NCBI GenBank assembly: GCA_037176705.1
Contig: CM073887.1
Location: 27,779,501-27,843,500, forward strand
Length of the DNA stretch: 64,000 nt
Source: Molossus alvarezi
Lineage: Eukaryota > Chordata > Mammalia > Chiroptera > Molossidae
Reading direction: 5' to 3'
Shown: piece by piece, positions 32,828-42,830 of the stretch
Layout: every line of letters begins with the position of its first letter
Numbering within the stretch: the stretch's first letter is position 1
Notes under the pieces: generated by a model
Database searches by the model: none
What the model saw: the letters and a program-made list of their open reading frames with translations, nothing else
Told to the model about the DNA's origin: nothing
Translations under genes and position numbers: made by a program

Positions 32828-33008
32828 TCCCTCCCTCTCCCACTCCCTCCCCCTTCCCTCCCTTCCCCCTCCCTTCCCTCCCTCCCTTCTTCCCTCCCTC
32901 CCTCCCTCCCTCCCTCCCTCCCTCCCTCCCTCCCTCCCTTCCTTCCTTCCTTCCTTCCTTCCTTCCTTCCTTCCTTCCTTCCTTCCTTCCTTCCTTCCTT
33001 CCTTCCTT
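32828..33008 (+). repeat. (CCCT)n-(CTTC)n pyrimidine tract
   Basis: About 180 bases of almost pure pyrimidine on the plus strand: mixed CCCTTCC, then about 14 CCCT units, then about 17 TTCC units. Long frames on both strands are only Pro/Ser/Leu or Gly/Arg/Glu/Lys runs. Mirror symmetry allows H-DNA. Confidence 0.95.
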
Positions 33009-34389
33009 TTTTCCTAATGGGAGAGACCATGGCATGTAGATGAGATCTAATTGAGAAGGAGATGTTGAATATACAAATGAAAGAAAAGGAAGATTAATAC
33101 CACTTTAATGGGTAACTTGAACATGACAAATACTACAAATTTTTGTGGAGGCAGAAAAACATCAGAGTAATCAATTTGTTTATTGTTATCATTTTAAGTG
33201 TATTTTTTCAGGATCCACTAATCTCTTTAATTAATGGTGTTGCTCTGTAAGGAAAATGGAGAATGCCTTCTTTTTCTCTTAGTTGAGTGTATGACTTCAA
33301 TGATGCACTGCCTCAATCTCACTTCACCAAAGATAAATTAAATCTACATATTACATACCTTTACAATGCATGACAGTTTATAAATAGCTAAATTATAGGA
33401 GCTAATATTAAGTACCTGACTGGAATTTAATCAACCATTAATCTCTTTCTTATTTCTGGGTTATCTATCAACTTTATGTCAAGGGACAAGGGAAAATTAT
33501 CCAAACATTGTTTAGTACAATCACCATTAATTAGTTAACACTTATCCAGAAGGGTTTTTAACCTTTTGATCCTCCAAGGATTATTCTAATGTCAGAGTAT
33601 AATAAAAATATCTATAGCAACCCTTAACTCTTCCAGGCTGCACATTTATCATAAGTCATTTAGCTCTACAGAAGCCAGTGGGGGTGAGTGCAGGCTGGCG
33701 ATGGGAGTCTGTGTACCAGCAGCAGAACAGCAGCAGAAAAAGAGCAGAGCGTCTAGGAATATCCTTCCTCGTGCTTCTTTTATACTTTTTAATTTTTGAC
33801 ATGTTTAAGGACCTATCCTTCTTACTCTCCATTTCTTTTCTTGGACCTCTTTGTTGACATGAAGTTCATATATTTAGATTAAGGGCAAATTAGCCTAGTC
33901 TCTTATCATATTTTACTTATCAGAATAGTATCTACTCTTAAAAGCAGACTCCACGACACATACCGTGTGTCAAGCAGAGAGTAATAAATCCTGGCCAAAT
34001 GGTGATATTTAGAATCAACCCTGGTGTTCTTCACTTACACAAATAACCATGAATGACAGGGGATTTGAAAATGGTCCTCTTACGTCTAATACAACTTTCA
34101 AATTGATTTTCCTTTTAATAATGTTTTCCCTGGTTGATCGATATGAATCCCTCTTATTGAGAAAAATAAACTACCCAGAATTCACTAAAGAATCCAATAA
34201 CACCTTATTAATCGTTCGGGGAAATGTTGCAGGCTTAAGCCATTTTAGATGTAGATATTGAACCCACGACTTGCTATAAGCAGACTTTAAATGTCAGATA
34301 AGGCCCTGGGAGTCATCCTCATGAGCTGGAAGGGTGGTGTAGCTGCAAGTGCACAAAAGTGTTCCAAGTTTTCACCACTTTCTTTGTCC
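33009..34389. other. Unassigned DNA, about 1.4 kb
   Basis: No repeat named with confidence. The 70-codon frame 34049-34261 has no recognised domain. 33670-33770 is GC-richer with AGCAGCAGAACAGCAGCAGA. Confidence 0.4.
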
Positions 34390-35640
34390 TCTCTTTTATT
34401 TTTTAATTTTATTTATTTATTTTTTAAATTAATTTATTTTTGTTACAGATGTTTCTCCTCCCCCCCCCCCCACTGATTTCCCCCCTTCCCTGCCCTGTCC
34501 CCAGCTTTACTGTCCATGTCCATTGTTCATGCACACATACATATAAGTTCTGTGGTTTATCTCCCCCCTTTCTGGGGGGAGATTGTCAGCCTGTACCCCA
34601 CTTCCACGTCTCTGGAACTACCCCATTACTCAGACTGTTATGTTAATTAATTCTGCAAATAAGTGAGATCATATGATACTTGTATTTCTCTGTTTGGCTT
34701 GTTTTGCTTAGGATAATACTTCCCAGGTCCCTCCATGTCGTATCAAAGGATAAGAGATCTTTCTTTCTTACAGCTGCATAGTATTCCATTGTGTATATGT
34801 ACCACTGCTTTTTTATCCATTCGTCTACAGATGGACACTTGGACTGTTTCCAGATCTTAGCTATTGTAAATAGTGCTGCTACGAACATGGGGGTGCATAT
34901 ATTCTTTCTGATTGGTGTTTCAGGCTTCTTAGGGTATATTCCTAGAACTGGGATCACTGGGTCAAATGGCAATTCAATTTTTAATTTTTTGAGGTAACAC
35001 CATATTGTTTTTCATAGTGGCTGCACCAGTCTGCATTCCTACCAGCAGTGTACTAGAGTCCCCTTTTCTCCACACCCTCACCAACACTTGTTGTTTGATG
35101 ATTTGTTGATGGTGGCCATTCTGACAGGTGTGAGGTGATACCTCATAGTTGTTTTAATTTGCATCTCTCTGATGATTATTGATGTTGAGCATTTCTTCAT
35201 ATGTCTCTGAGCCATTTGTATGTCCTGTTTGGAGAGATGTCTATTTAGTTCCTCTGCCCATTTTTTAATTGGGTTTTTTGTCTTCCTTTTGTTGACTTGT
35301 ATGAGCACTCTATATATTGTAAATTAACCCCTTAACTGATATATCATTGACAATTATGCTCTCCCATACAGTGGGTTGCCTTTCCATTTTGATGATTGTA
35401 GCTTTTGCTGTGCAGAAGCTTTTGAGTTTGACGTAGCCCCATGTGTTCATTTTCTCCTTTGTTTCTATTGCCTTAGGTGATGTATCAGTGAAAATGCTGC
35501 TGCGTATGATGTCTGAAATTTTGTTGCCTACATTTTCTTCTAGGATTTTTATGGATTCATGAGTCACATGTCTTTTAGATGTTACTTTTCTATTTTGGAT
35601 CTTGTTGTACATATACATTTTAGAGTCATTTTGTAGTTTT
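34390..35640 (-). mobile_element. L1: Bat LINE-1, 5'-truncated, about 1.25 kb
   Basis: The left edge is the A/T-rich 3' end, followed by the 3' UTR with a 12-base C run (34460-34471). From about 34640 upward the minus strand encodes the C-terminal part of L1 ORF2 in three broken frames (34643-34972, 35078-35308, 35310-35618). Features include the conserved 'YYAAVRKKDLLSF' type motif near the C-terminus. Reverse transcriptase and endonuclease domains are absent because the copy is truncated. Frameshifts make it dead. Confidence 0.92.
34643..35618 (-). pseudogene. L1 ORF2 C-terminal remnant
   Basis: Three minus-strand frames give successive pieces of the ORF2 protein C-terminal region (the part after the reverse transcriptase, with the cysteine-rich end). 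The order along the DNA is collinear with ORF2. Frameshifts near 34975-35080 and 35308 separate them. The full ORF2 protein is about 1,275 residues in other mammals; roughly 300 are represented. Confidence 0.88.
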
Positions 35641-35945
35641 AAGAAGAATCCTAAGATTTTGATAGGAATTTAATTAAATTTTGATAAATTTAGGGAAAAC
35701 TGATATTGCTACCAATTTTAGTGTTGTATACACATGTATGATGTATCCAGTTCTTTATTCCTAGATTGATAAGATTTTTTTTAAACATAAATGAGTATTC
35801 ATTTAATCAAGTGTTTTTTCTGCATTTATTGTGGTAGTTATTTAGCTCTTTTAAAAAGTTAATGTAATGAATTACATTTATGGATTATTATAGCAATTGA
35901 AACACTTTGAATTCCTGAGATAAACACAATGTGATTTAATATTAA
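35641..35945 (-). mobile_element. L1: Old L1 ORF2 remnant
   Basis: 'GTTAATGTAATGAATTACAT' and 'TTGAATTCCTGAGATAAACA' match the antisense reverse-transcriptase-region order of old L1. More diverged than the adjoining L1 at 34390-35640, so older. Confidence 0.6.
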
Positions 35946-36520
35946 TATTTTTAACTCAACAATATTAATTGAATATGTCTAGTACGTAACCAGTACTTGA
36001 GGAATATATGAGTGAACCACACAGACAGAAATACCTGTCATTATGGAACTTACAGTCCAGCATGTGCAGATAGACAATAAACATATAAGCATGTATATTT
36101 ACAGTTTGTCAAAGATGATAAGTAAAATGGAAGACATTAAAGTAAGAGAGAGATTGGATGTGTAAATTCATAATTTTAAATGGGATGGTCAGGAAGGCTT
36201 CCCAGAGAATGGGACATTTGAGGAAGGACTTGAAGAACATGAGAGAGCAATGTTTATCTGGGAGAAAAATCTTCTGGCAGAAACAACCAGAAGGGCAAAC
36301 ACCCTGAAGTAGAAGCATTCCGGGGTTTTTATGCACCAGCAAGGAGGCCAGTGTGACTGCAGCCAGATAGTATTTGAATACCAGATGGGGACATCTTTCA
36401 GGCCTTTGTAAGAATTTTACTTTTACTATAAATACTGTGAGAAATCATGATAGATTTTGGAGCAAGAGAAGTGGCGTCATCTGTTATCTGTTTTAAATGA
36501 ACACTCCAGCTCCGTATTGA
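35946..36520 (-). mobile_element. L2: L2 LINE 3' portion, long copy
   Basis: 'AACTTACAGTCCAGCATGTG', 'GGTCAGGAAGGCTTCCCAGA', 'GCACCAGCAAGGAGGCCAGT' and 'GAGAAATCATGATAGATTTT' appear in the antisense order of the L2 3' end. The best-preserved L2 of the window. Confidence 0.8.
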
Positions 36521-36699
36521 GAACAGATTGTAGAAATCCAAAGCAGAAGCAGAGGGGCCATTTAGGAAGCTACGGCAAAAAGCTTCATGAAAAGGACAAA
36601 TTAATAGAAAAAGCAAAAAGTGACCTGCCCAAACTGATTCAAGGAGAAACAGACAATCTGAGTCTTACCTCCTCATTTTGAATCAATAGGTTAAAGCTT
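36521..36699. other. Unassigned DNA
   Basis: Short stretch; the 74-codon frame 36457-36681 has no recognised domain. Confidence 0.35.
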
Positions 36700-36832
36700 T
36701 CCCTTTCCAATCTAAAACTAAAAACTAAAAACAAATACTAGCTCAGGCAATTTTATAGGAGAGTTCTAGCAAACATGTAAAGTACAGTTAATTTTAATTC
36801 TTCCAGAGACAAGAAAGTGGAGCACATTTTTT
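36700..36832 (+). mobile_element. L1: Old L1 ORF2 scrap, plus strand
   Basis: 'GAGTTCTAGCAAACATGTAA' followed by 'AATTTTAATTCTTCCAGAGA' matches the sense ORF2 segment that in L1 reads 'agttctaccaaacattcaaag...ctcttcca'. Confidence 0.5.
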
Positions 36833-37362
36833 TTATAGATTCATAAGGGTTACATGAGTCCATACAATTATATAGGTTTCAAGTGTACAAATCTACAGTA
36901 CATCTGCACATTGCATTGTGCGCTCACCATCCAAAGTCTAGTCTCCTTCCGTCACCGTTTATCCCCTTTATCCTCTTCCACCTGCCCCCCCCCCCCCGTT
37001 AATACCATACTGTTGTCCATGTCCATGACTTTCTTTTTTAACTTAACCCCTTCACCTATTTCACTTAGCCCTCCAACCCCACTCCCCTCCTTGGTTAAAT
37101 CTATTCCTAGGTACCTGATTTTTTTGATGCAGTTGTAAATAGGATTGTTTTTTTTTTTAGTTTCTCCTTCTGATAGTTCCTTATTAGTGTGTAAACATTC
37201 CACTGATATCTGAATATTAATTTTGTGTGCTGCTACTTTACTGAATTCATTTATCAGTTCTAGTAGTTTTTTGGTGGAATCTTTAGGGTTTTCTATATAC
37301 AGTATCATGTCATCTGTAAATAATGACTGTTTTACTTCCTTTGCCATTTGGATGACTTAAAA
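36833..37362 (-). mobile_element. L1: Bat LINE-1 with 3' UTR joined to the RT region
   Basis: From the left: L1 3' UTR ('GGTTTCAAGTGTACAAATCT', 13-base C run 36985-36997), then at about 37083 a jump directly to ORF2 reverse-transcriptase sequence (minus frame 36952-37347). That sequence includes the catalytic F-x-D-D block, here FTDD instead of the usual FADD. About 400 codons of ORF2 C-terminus and part of the UTR that should lie between are missing. Confidence 0.85.
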
Positions 37363-38228
37363 ACTTTTTTTTAATTTAATTTTTTCCATCACCATTTATC
37401 CCCTCCATGTGCTCTTCACCTCCACCTATTCCTCTCCACCCCCGGAATCACAATACCGATGTCCTTGTCCATGTCTGTGAATTCTCTCTCTTTTTTTCTC
37501 AATCCCTCTGCCCACACCTCCCCCTTCCCCCAGTTATCTCCTGCTTTCTATCTGTGAGTCTGTCTTTATTTTGCTTGGTAGTTCAGTTTGTTCATTAGAT
37601 TCCACATATGAGTAAAATCATATGGTACTTATTTTTCTCTAACTGGCTTATTTACTTAGCATATGTTCTCCAGGTCCATCCATGCTGTCTCAGGGTCAAA
37701 TTTCTTTTTTTTTTATGGCAGAGTAGTATTCCACTGTGTAAATGTACCACAGCTTTTTTATCCACTCATCTACTGATGCACACTGGGCTGCTTCTAATTT
37801 TTGGCTACTGTAAATAACACTGCAGTGAACATAGGGGTACATATAGTCTTTCGAATTATTGTTTTGGGTTTATTTGGATAAATTCCCAGAAGAAGAAACA
37901 CTGGGTCATAAGGCAGTTTTATTTTTAAATTTTTGAGGTAACTCCATATTGCTTTCCACAGTGGCTGCACCAGTCTGCATTCCCAGCAACAGCGCACAAG
38001 GGTTCCCTTTTCTCTACATCTGTTATTTCTTCTTCCTGTCTGATTACTGGGGCTAGAACTTCCAGTACTATGTTGAATAAGAGTGATGAAAGTGGACATC
38101 CTGTTTGTTCCTGATCTTAAGGGAAACACTTTTAGATTTTGCTCACTGAGTATGATATTGGCTGTGAGTTTGTCATATATGACCTTTATTATGTTGAGGT
38201 ATGTTCCCTCTATTTGGGGCATACTTTT
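37363..38228 (-). mobile_element. L1: Second bat LINE-1 with a different internal deletion
   Basis: From the left: a different 3' UTR type ('CCATCACCATTTATCCCCTC'), ORF2 C-terminal sequence from about 37600 to 38020, then an abrupt switch near 38020 to the reverse-transcriptase region (38025-38222). Minus frame 37794-38222 runs through the junction, so RT residues are fused directly to the C-terminal segment. It adjoins the L1 at 36833. Confidence 0.85.
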
Positions 38229-38600
38229 AAAATAATTTTTTGATAGTAGTATAATCTTCCCATTAAAGTTAGATAAAGTAATCTAAGAAAATAATATTAA
38301 ATTCATATTCCTTTCAAGATTATGGAGACTCAGATTACTAGAAAATGGGAATGTACACTATAATAGACATGTCAAACTTAAGAGAAGTTTTGACCTTCAT
38401 TACACTACCACTACCAGTCTTTTCTCTTAGTAAATGGCAAGTCTGTCAAGTTGAGGTTTCTTACTGCCTGTTTCTTCAGGTAACATTTAGAATTGAACCA
38501 CTTCTCAACACTTCCACTATAATCATCCCAATCCAAACAATTATTATATTTTCACTTTAAGAAGTTCAATGTGTGATTCTTTTTCATGTCTTTACAATTT
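38229..38600. other. Unassigned DNA
   Basis: A 71-codon frame at 38345-38560 has no recognised domain. Confidence 0.4.
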
Positions 38601-39010
38601 TTGATATCACTCAGAATTTGATCAGAAAAACAGAAGTCATGCTATATATCCAATAACAAATAATATTAATCAGAGTCTTATATTGGAAGAGCTAGGGGAA
38701 CAGACATTAGGAATATAGCTAGAGAAGACTAAAGAAGCTCTGTTTTGTATCAGAGATCTCAGCCTGAAAGACCAGAGTGTGAGTACAAAATCTAGAGCTT
38801 ATGGGGATTTCTGAAGATCTGTAAATCCACCTAGACTAACAACAGGGACTCATGAAGTGGTCTGCAAGCTGTCACATCTACCAACCTTCCACGTGTAATT
38901 CCCAAACCTCCTGAATATAATGACTGCCTTCCTCTTTGCTTTTCAATTTCAATTTCCTTTAGTTTCTTGCATTAGCACACGGAAATCTGCAGCAATGTAT
39001 AAGACAGTAA
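38601..39010. repeat. Unnamed dispersed repeat, copy A
   Basis: The segment 38822-38990 matches 42410-42580 in order: 'AAATCCACCTAG', 'CTCATGAAGTGGTCTG', 'AAGCTGTCACATCTACCAAC', 'CCCAAACCTCCTGAA', 'TTTAGTTTCTTGCATT'. The left part (38601-38821) is present only here. Probably an old LTR or DNA element; I cannot name it. Confidence 0.75.
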
Positions 39011-39231
39011 TTCTCAGACTTAAGCGGGAGTGGTACTGGTGGTGGCAAGGTGATCATTTTCTTATTCTTTTCTCATAATTTTGATTCCTTCTTTTATTTA
39101 TTAACCCCATTAACATATTATTTTACAATCTGTATCTAATAACACACATTTGAAGTCTTTTCAGGTTTGAGTCTGCTGCCCATATTTCTACTAACTCTCA
39201 TTGCCCTCATTTTGTTTATCTTACCTTTGTT

Positions 39232-39484
39232 ATTGTTTTTTGTTTGTTTGTTTTAATCCTCACCCAAGAATATTTTTAGATAGAGTGGAAGGAAGGGAGG
39301 GAGAAAGAGAGAGAGAAACAATGATGTGAGAGAGACACATTGATTGGTTGCCTCCCACATAACCCCAACCGGGGCCTGGGATTGAACCTGCAACCTAGGT
39401 ACATGCCCTTGACTGGAATCGAACTCATGACCCTTTGGTCTGCGGGTCAACACTCTAACTGCTGAGACAAACCAACCAGGCCTA
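39232..39484 (-). mobile_element. VES: VES SINE, 'CCTCGGGTGAGG' tail class
   Basis: Tail side 'ATCCTCACCCAAGAATATTT' left, GA-rich stretch, 'GGAATCGAACTCATGACCC', right head side. ACCTTTGTT repeats at 39223-39231 and 39485-39493. The head end reads 'ACAAACCAACCAGGCC', slightly diverged. Confidence 0.9.
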
Positions 39485-39829
39485 ACCTTTGTTTTAATAT
39501 ATAAAGTTTCTTTTGAAATGGTGAAACTTTGAAAGAATTCATCAATCCTATTTCCTTTTCTGAACTATAGAAATAGATATTACATTTGCAAATTTAGATA
39601 AATAAACCTAAAAACCAAAGGGTTAGGTGGGTAACCATTGGTACCACTAAGCACAATACAAATAAATATGAGCCCCAAGAACTCTGTGGATTAGAATCTC
39701 AGAGGAAGTATGTAGACATTTACTTGTTTTGAGAATGGACCTAATAGTGTGTTTAGGACTGTAATAGCTATTACTATTTTTAAATTGATTTCTAATGGTA
39801 ATAATATTAATAATGATCACCTCTGCTAG
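39485..39829. other. Unassigned DNA
   Basis: No gene or repeat recognised. Confidence 0.4.
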
Positions 39830-40385
39830 TATTATTTTAATAGTGTTTTATGGTTTTCCAATGCCATTTCATTCATATCAGACATCTCACTTGGTCCTTG
39901 GTAACAATTGGAGTTGGGCAAGATAGTAAATGTTTTCTTGTTTTTATTTATTTTTAATTTTATTGTGGTAAGAAAATTTAATATGAGCTCTACCTTAACA
40001 GATATTTAAGTATAAAATACAGTATTGTTATTTATAGGAAGATCTCTAGAACTTATTCATGTTGCTTAACTGAGTTTTTATACCCATTGGCTAGTAACTT
40101 CCCTTTTTCTCCCCCTCCAACTCCTGGAACCACCACTCCACTCTCTGTTTCTATGAGTTGGACTATTTTAGATATTTAATATAAATGTAAAAATGCAGTA
40201 TTTGTCCTTCTGTGACTGGCTTAATTCACTTAGCATAATGTCCTAAAATTCCATCCATTGTGTCACATATGGCAGAATTTTCTTCTTTTTTAAGGCTAAG
40301 TAATATTCCATTGAGAAATCTGAAGTTCAGTGAGGTTAAAACACTTATCCAGGTCATGTATCCAGGAAAAGATAGACAAGACCTG
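39830..40385 (-). mobile_element. MIR: MIR remnant split by an L1
   Basis: 'TTTTATGGTTTTCCAATGCC' to 'GAGTTGGGCAAGATAG' (up to about 39930) and 'TCTGAAGTTCAGTGAGGTTA', 'AAACACTTATCCAGGTCAT' (from about 40317) are consecutive pieces of an antisense MIR. The L1 fragment at 39935-40312 separates them. Confidence 0.5.
39935..40312 (-). mobile_element. L1: Old L1 3' end inside a MIR
   Basis: 'TTTTATTGTGGTAAGAAAAT', 'AACTCCTGGAACCACCACTC', 'TTCATTAGCATAATGTCCT'-like text (actual 'CACTTAGCATAATGTCCTAA') and 'GGCTAAGTAATATTCCATTG' follow the antisense L1 3' UTR into the ORF2 end. Confidence 0.75.
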
Positions 40386-40469
40386 ATTTGTATCTCTCAC
40401 TAATGGGCTGTGTGACTATAGCTTTCATGATCCTTTTAGCACTCTTTTCTATCAATGGGACATCCAATC

Positions 40470-40940
40470 ATTTACTTATTCATTCATTTATCATTTACTG
40501 TATATTTCAGGCACCGTTTTGACTATACACAGGAATGAACAAAACAGGTATGGTCCCTGTCTTCATAGAATTATGATCTCTTGTCAGAAACAGATGTTGA
40601 ACAATGAAATCTCCCAATTATCTTAAAATTATAAATGTGATGCTCTATGACCACACAGTCGTTATTAATTTGTCAGGGGAAAAGTAGTCCAAGAAACGAA
40701 GAGCAGGTGCAAAGGCCTTAATATGGGAAGAGCTTGTCTTGGTTTAGTCTAGGAACTAAAACTTGTCCGAGTGGCAGGATCAGAGCGAGGGAGCGGGGAG
40801 TGCTATTACATATGGTAGGAAACTTCAGCAGGTGCCACATTACCCAGAGCTCTGTAGACCACAATAAAGAATTGGGATGTTAATGTAATTACTATAAATA
40901 ATTGAAGATTACAAGCAAGAAATAAAAGCATGATTCCATC
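40470..40940 (-). mobile_element. L2: L2 LINE 3' portion
   Basis: 'TTATTCATTCATTTATCATT', 'GGAATGAACAAAACAGGTAT', 'GAGCAGGTGCAAAGGCCTTA' and 'AATATGGGAAGAGCTTG' follow antisense L2 order. Confidence 0.75.
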
Positions 40941-41148
40941 AAGTATATATCTGTAAATAGTTCTTTTAAAAAATACCATATTAAACATGTACAATATTTA
41001 TTTTCAACAAATATTAAGTGCCTACCACTAGCCAGATACAGGCTTTACTTACTTTGAATGAAACATATATTCTAAAGTGGCAGAATTTTTCTATGAAGAA
41101 TCCAAAGAGGGTGTTCATACAGTGTCATCTGAATACTTTAAATTTCTT

Positions 41149-41411
41149 TTTTTTATTTATTTTATTTTTTTATCCTCACCCGAGGATATTTTTCCATTTC
41201 TTTGTACAGATAGAGTGGGAGGGAGAGAGAGGAAGGGAGAGAGAGAGAGAAACATCCACGTGAAGGGACACATCGAGTGGCTGCCACCCGCACGACCAAC
41301 CAGGGCCGGGGACAAACTGCAACCGAAGTACGTGCCCTTAGCGGAAACCGAACCCAGGTCTCTCCGGACCGCAGGCTGACGCTCTGACTGCTGAGCCAAA
41401 CTGGCCAGGGC
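41149..41411 (-). mobile_element. VES: VES SINE with perfect 15-bp target duplication
   Basis: Near-consensus, high-CpG copy: tail 'TCCTCACCCGAGGATATTTT', 'CAACCAGGGCCGGGGACAAA', 'CGGAAACCGAACCCAGGTCT', head 'GCCAAACTGGCCAGGGC'. TACTTTAAATTTCTT is exact at 41134-41148 and 41412-41426. Low divergence and retained CpGs suggest a recent insertion. The 100-codon plus frame crossing it is incidental. Confidence 0.96.
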
Positions 41412-41426
41412 TACTTTAAATTTCTT

Positions 41427-41689
41427 GGAATGATTTTATCCACACTACTTTGCAGAGTTATATATAATTGGCTATGAAATAGGTAAGGATAATAGTCTTC
41501 TATTTTCAAAATTTCTAATTACTAATTTCAGAATTTTTAATTACTTAATATAGATTTATCATCAATAGTTTTATGTAATTATGAATTACATTTCAAATTA
41601 ATATTTAAATTAAAACAAAAATTATAAACATCCTCAAAATATGAATGAGATTTCCAAAAGGAGCATGATAGTATATTGAGTTGTGGTTG
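41427..41689. other. Unassigned AT-rich DNA
   Basis: Nothing recognised. Confidence 0.4.
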
Positions 41690-42090
41690 TGTATATAACA
41701 GTAATAATTATTTGTTTATTTATTTTTGTCACAGATGTTTCTTCTTTTTCTCCCATTGACTCCCTCCTCCCCGCTCCTGTCCCACTCCTTCACAGTATTG
41801 TTGTCTGTGTCCACTGGTTATGCATATATGCATTTAAGTTCTTTGATTTATCTCCCCCCCCCCCATTCCTCTGAGGTTTGTCAGTCTGATCCCTACTTCC
41901 ATGTCTCTGGGTCTATTTTTTTCATCAGCATATTTGTTCATTATAGTCTACAAATAAGTGAGATGATGTGATATTTGCCTTTCTCTGATTGGCTTATTTC
42001 GCTTTGTGTAATATTCTCCAGGTCCCTCCATGTCATCTCAAAGGATAAGAGATCTTTCTTACAGCTGCATAGTATTCTATTGTCAATTTA
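41690..42090 (-). mobile_element. L1: Bat LINE-1 3' end, 5'-truncated, about 400 bp
   Basis: Same 3' UTR type as 34390-35640 ('TTTTTGTCACAGATGTTTCT', 11-base C run 41854-41864, 'CAAATAAGTGAGATGATGTG'). It ends in the last ORF2 codons encoding a 'YYAAVRK' type motif near 42060-42090. No intact frame. Confidence 0.88.
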
Positions 42091-42409
42091 TCAAGTGCAA
42101 AACTATGAAATAAACCAAACAGTTCTACAACATTAAAACTGGGTTTAAGAGTAGCTCTGAACAGTGGTGAAGTTTGTAGAATGATGGTGGCAGATCTTAT
42201 ATCGCAATTTGACATTAACTCTTTCTGCCTCAGTTTCATCAGTACATAGGAATGAATAAAAGTAAAACATTTTTTATATTACCCCTTATATAGATGATAA
42301 GGATATTTTAATTTTTCATAAATGCTTGTATTATTAAGTTGAGCTGTCACATTCTAATCTTGGCATGGTTTTTCATTTTCGAAAAGTATAAAAATTAATT
42401 AAATGCAAT
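42091..42409. other. Unassigned AT-rich DNA
   Basis: Nothing recognised. Confidence 0.4.
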
Positions 42410-42580
42410 AAATCCACCTAGGCTGACAATGGGGGCTCATGAAGTGGTCTGTAAGCTGTCACATCTACCAACCTGCCATGTCTAACCCCCAAACCTCCTG
42501 AACATAATGACGTCCTCTTTGTTTTCCCATTTCGACTTTCTTTAGTTTCTTGCATTCGCAAATTCAAACCTGAAGCAGGT
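42410..42580. repeat. Unnamed dispersed repeat, copy B
   Basis: Collinear with 38822-38990 in the same orientation, with roughly four in five bases shared by eye. No TIR or LTR signature was identified. It stops near 42585, just left of a SINE target duplication at 42592. Confidence 0.75.
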
Positions 42581-42603
42581 TTATATATATTTGCAGATAT
42601 ATA

Positions 42604-42818
42604 CTTTTTTATTATTATTTTTTCTTTATTGATTTTAGAGAGGAAGAGAGAAGGAGAGATAGAAACCTCGATGAGAGAGAATATCCATTGGCCGCCTTCT
42701 GCATGCCCCCCACTGGGGATTTGGCCCACAACGTGGGCATGTACCCTGACCGAGAATCGAACCGGTGACCTCTTGGTGCGTGGGTCCATGCTCAACCACT
42801 GAGCCACATCGGCCGGAC
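42604..42818 (-). mobile_element. VES: VES SINE with perfect 12-bp target duplication
   Basis: Tail side 'TTTCTTTATTGATTTTAGAG' left, 'GGAGAGATAGAAACCTCGAT', 'CTGACCGAGAATCGAACCGG', head 'TGAGCCACATCGGCCGGA' right. TGCAGATATATA is exact at 42592-42603 and 42819-42830. Several CpGs remain, suggesting youth. The 152-codon minus frame through it is chance. Confidence 0.95.
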
Positions 42819-42830
42819 TGCAGATATATA

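Noticed and set aside
32662..33043. Several long Gly/Arg/Glu and Pro/Ser/Leu open frames
   Set aside because: They are frame readings of the CCCT/TTCC microsatellite on both strands.
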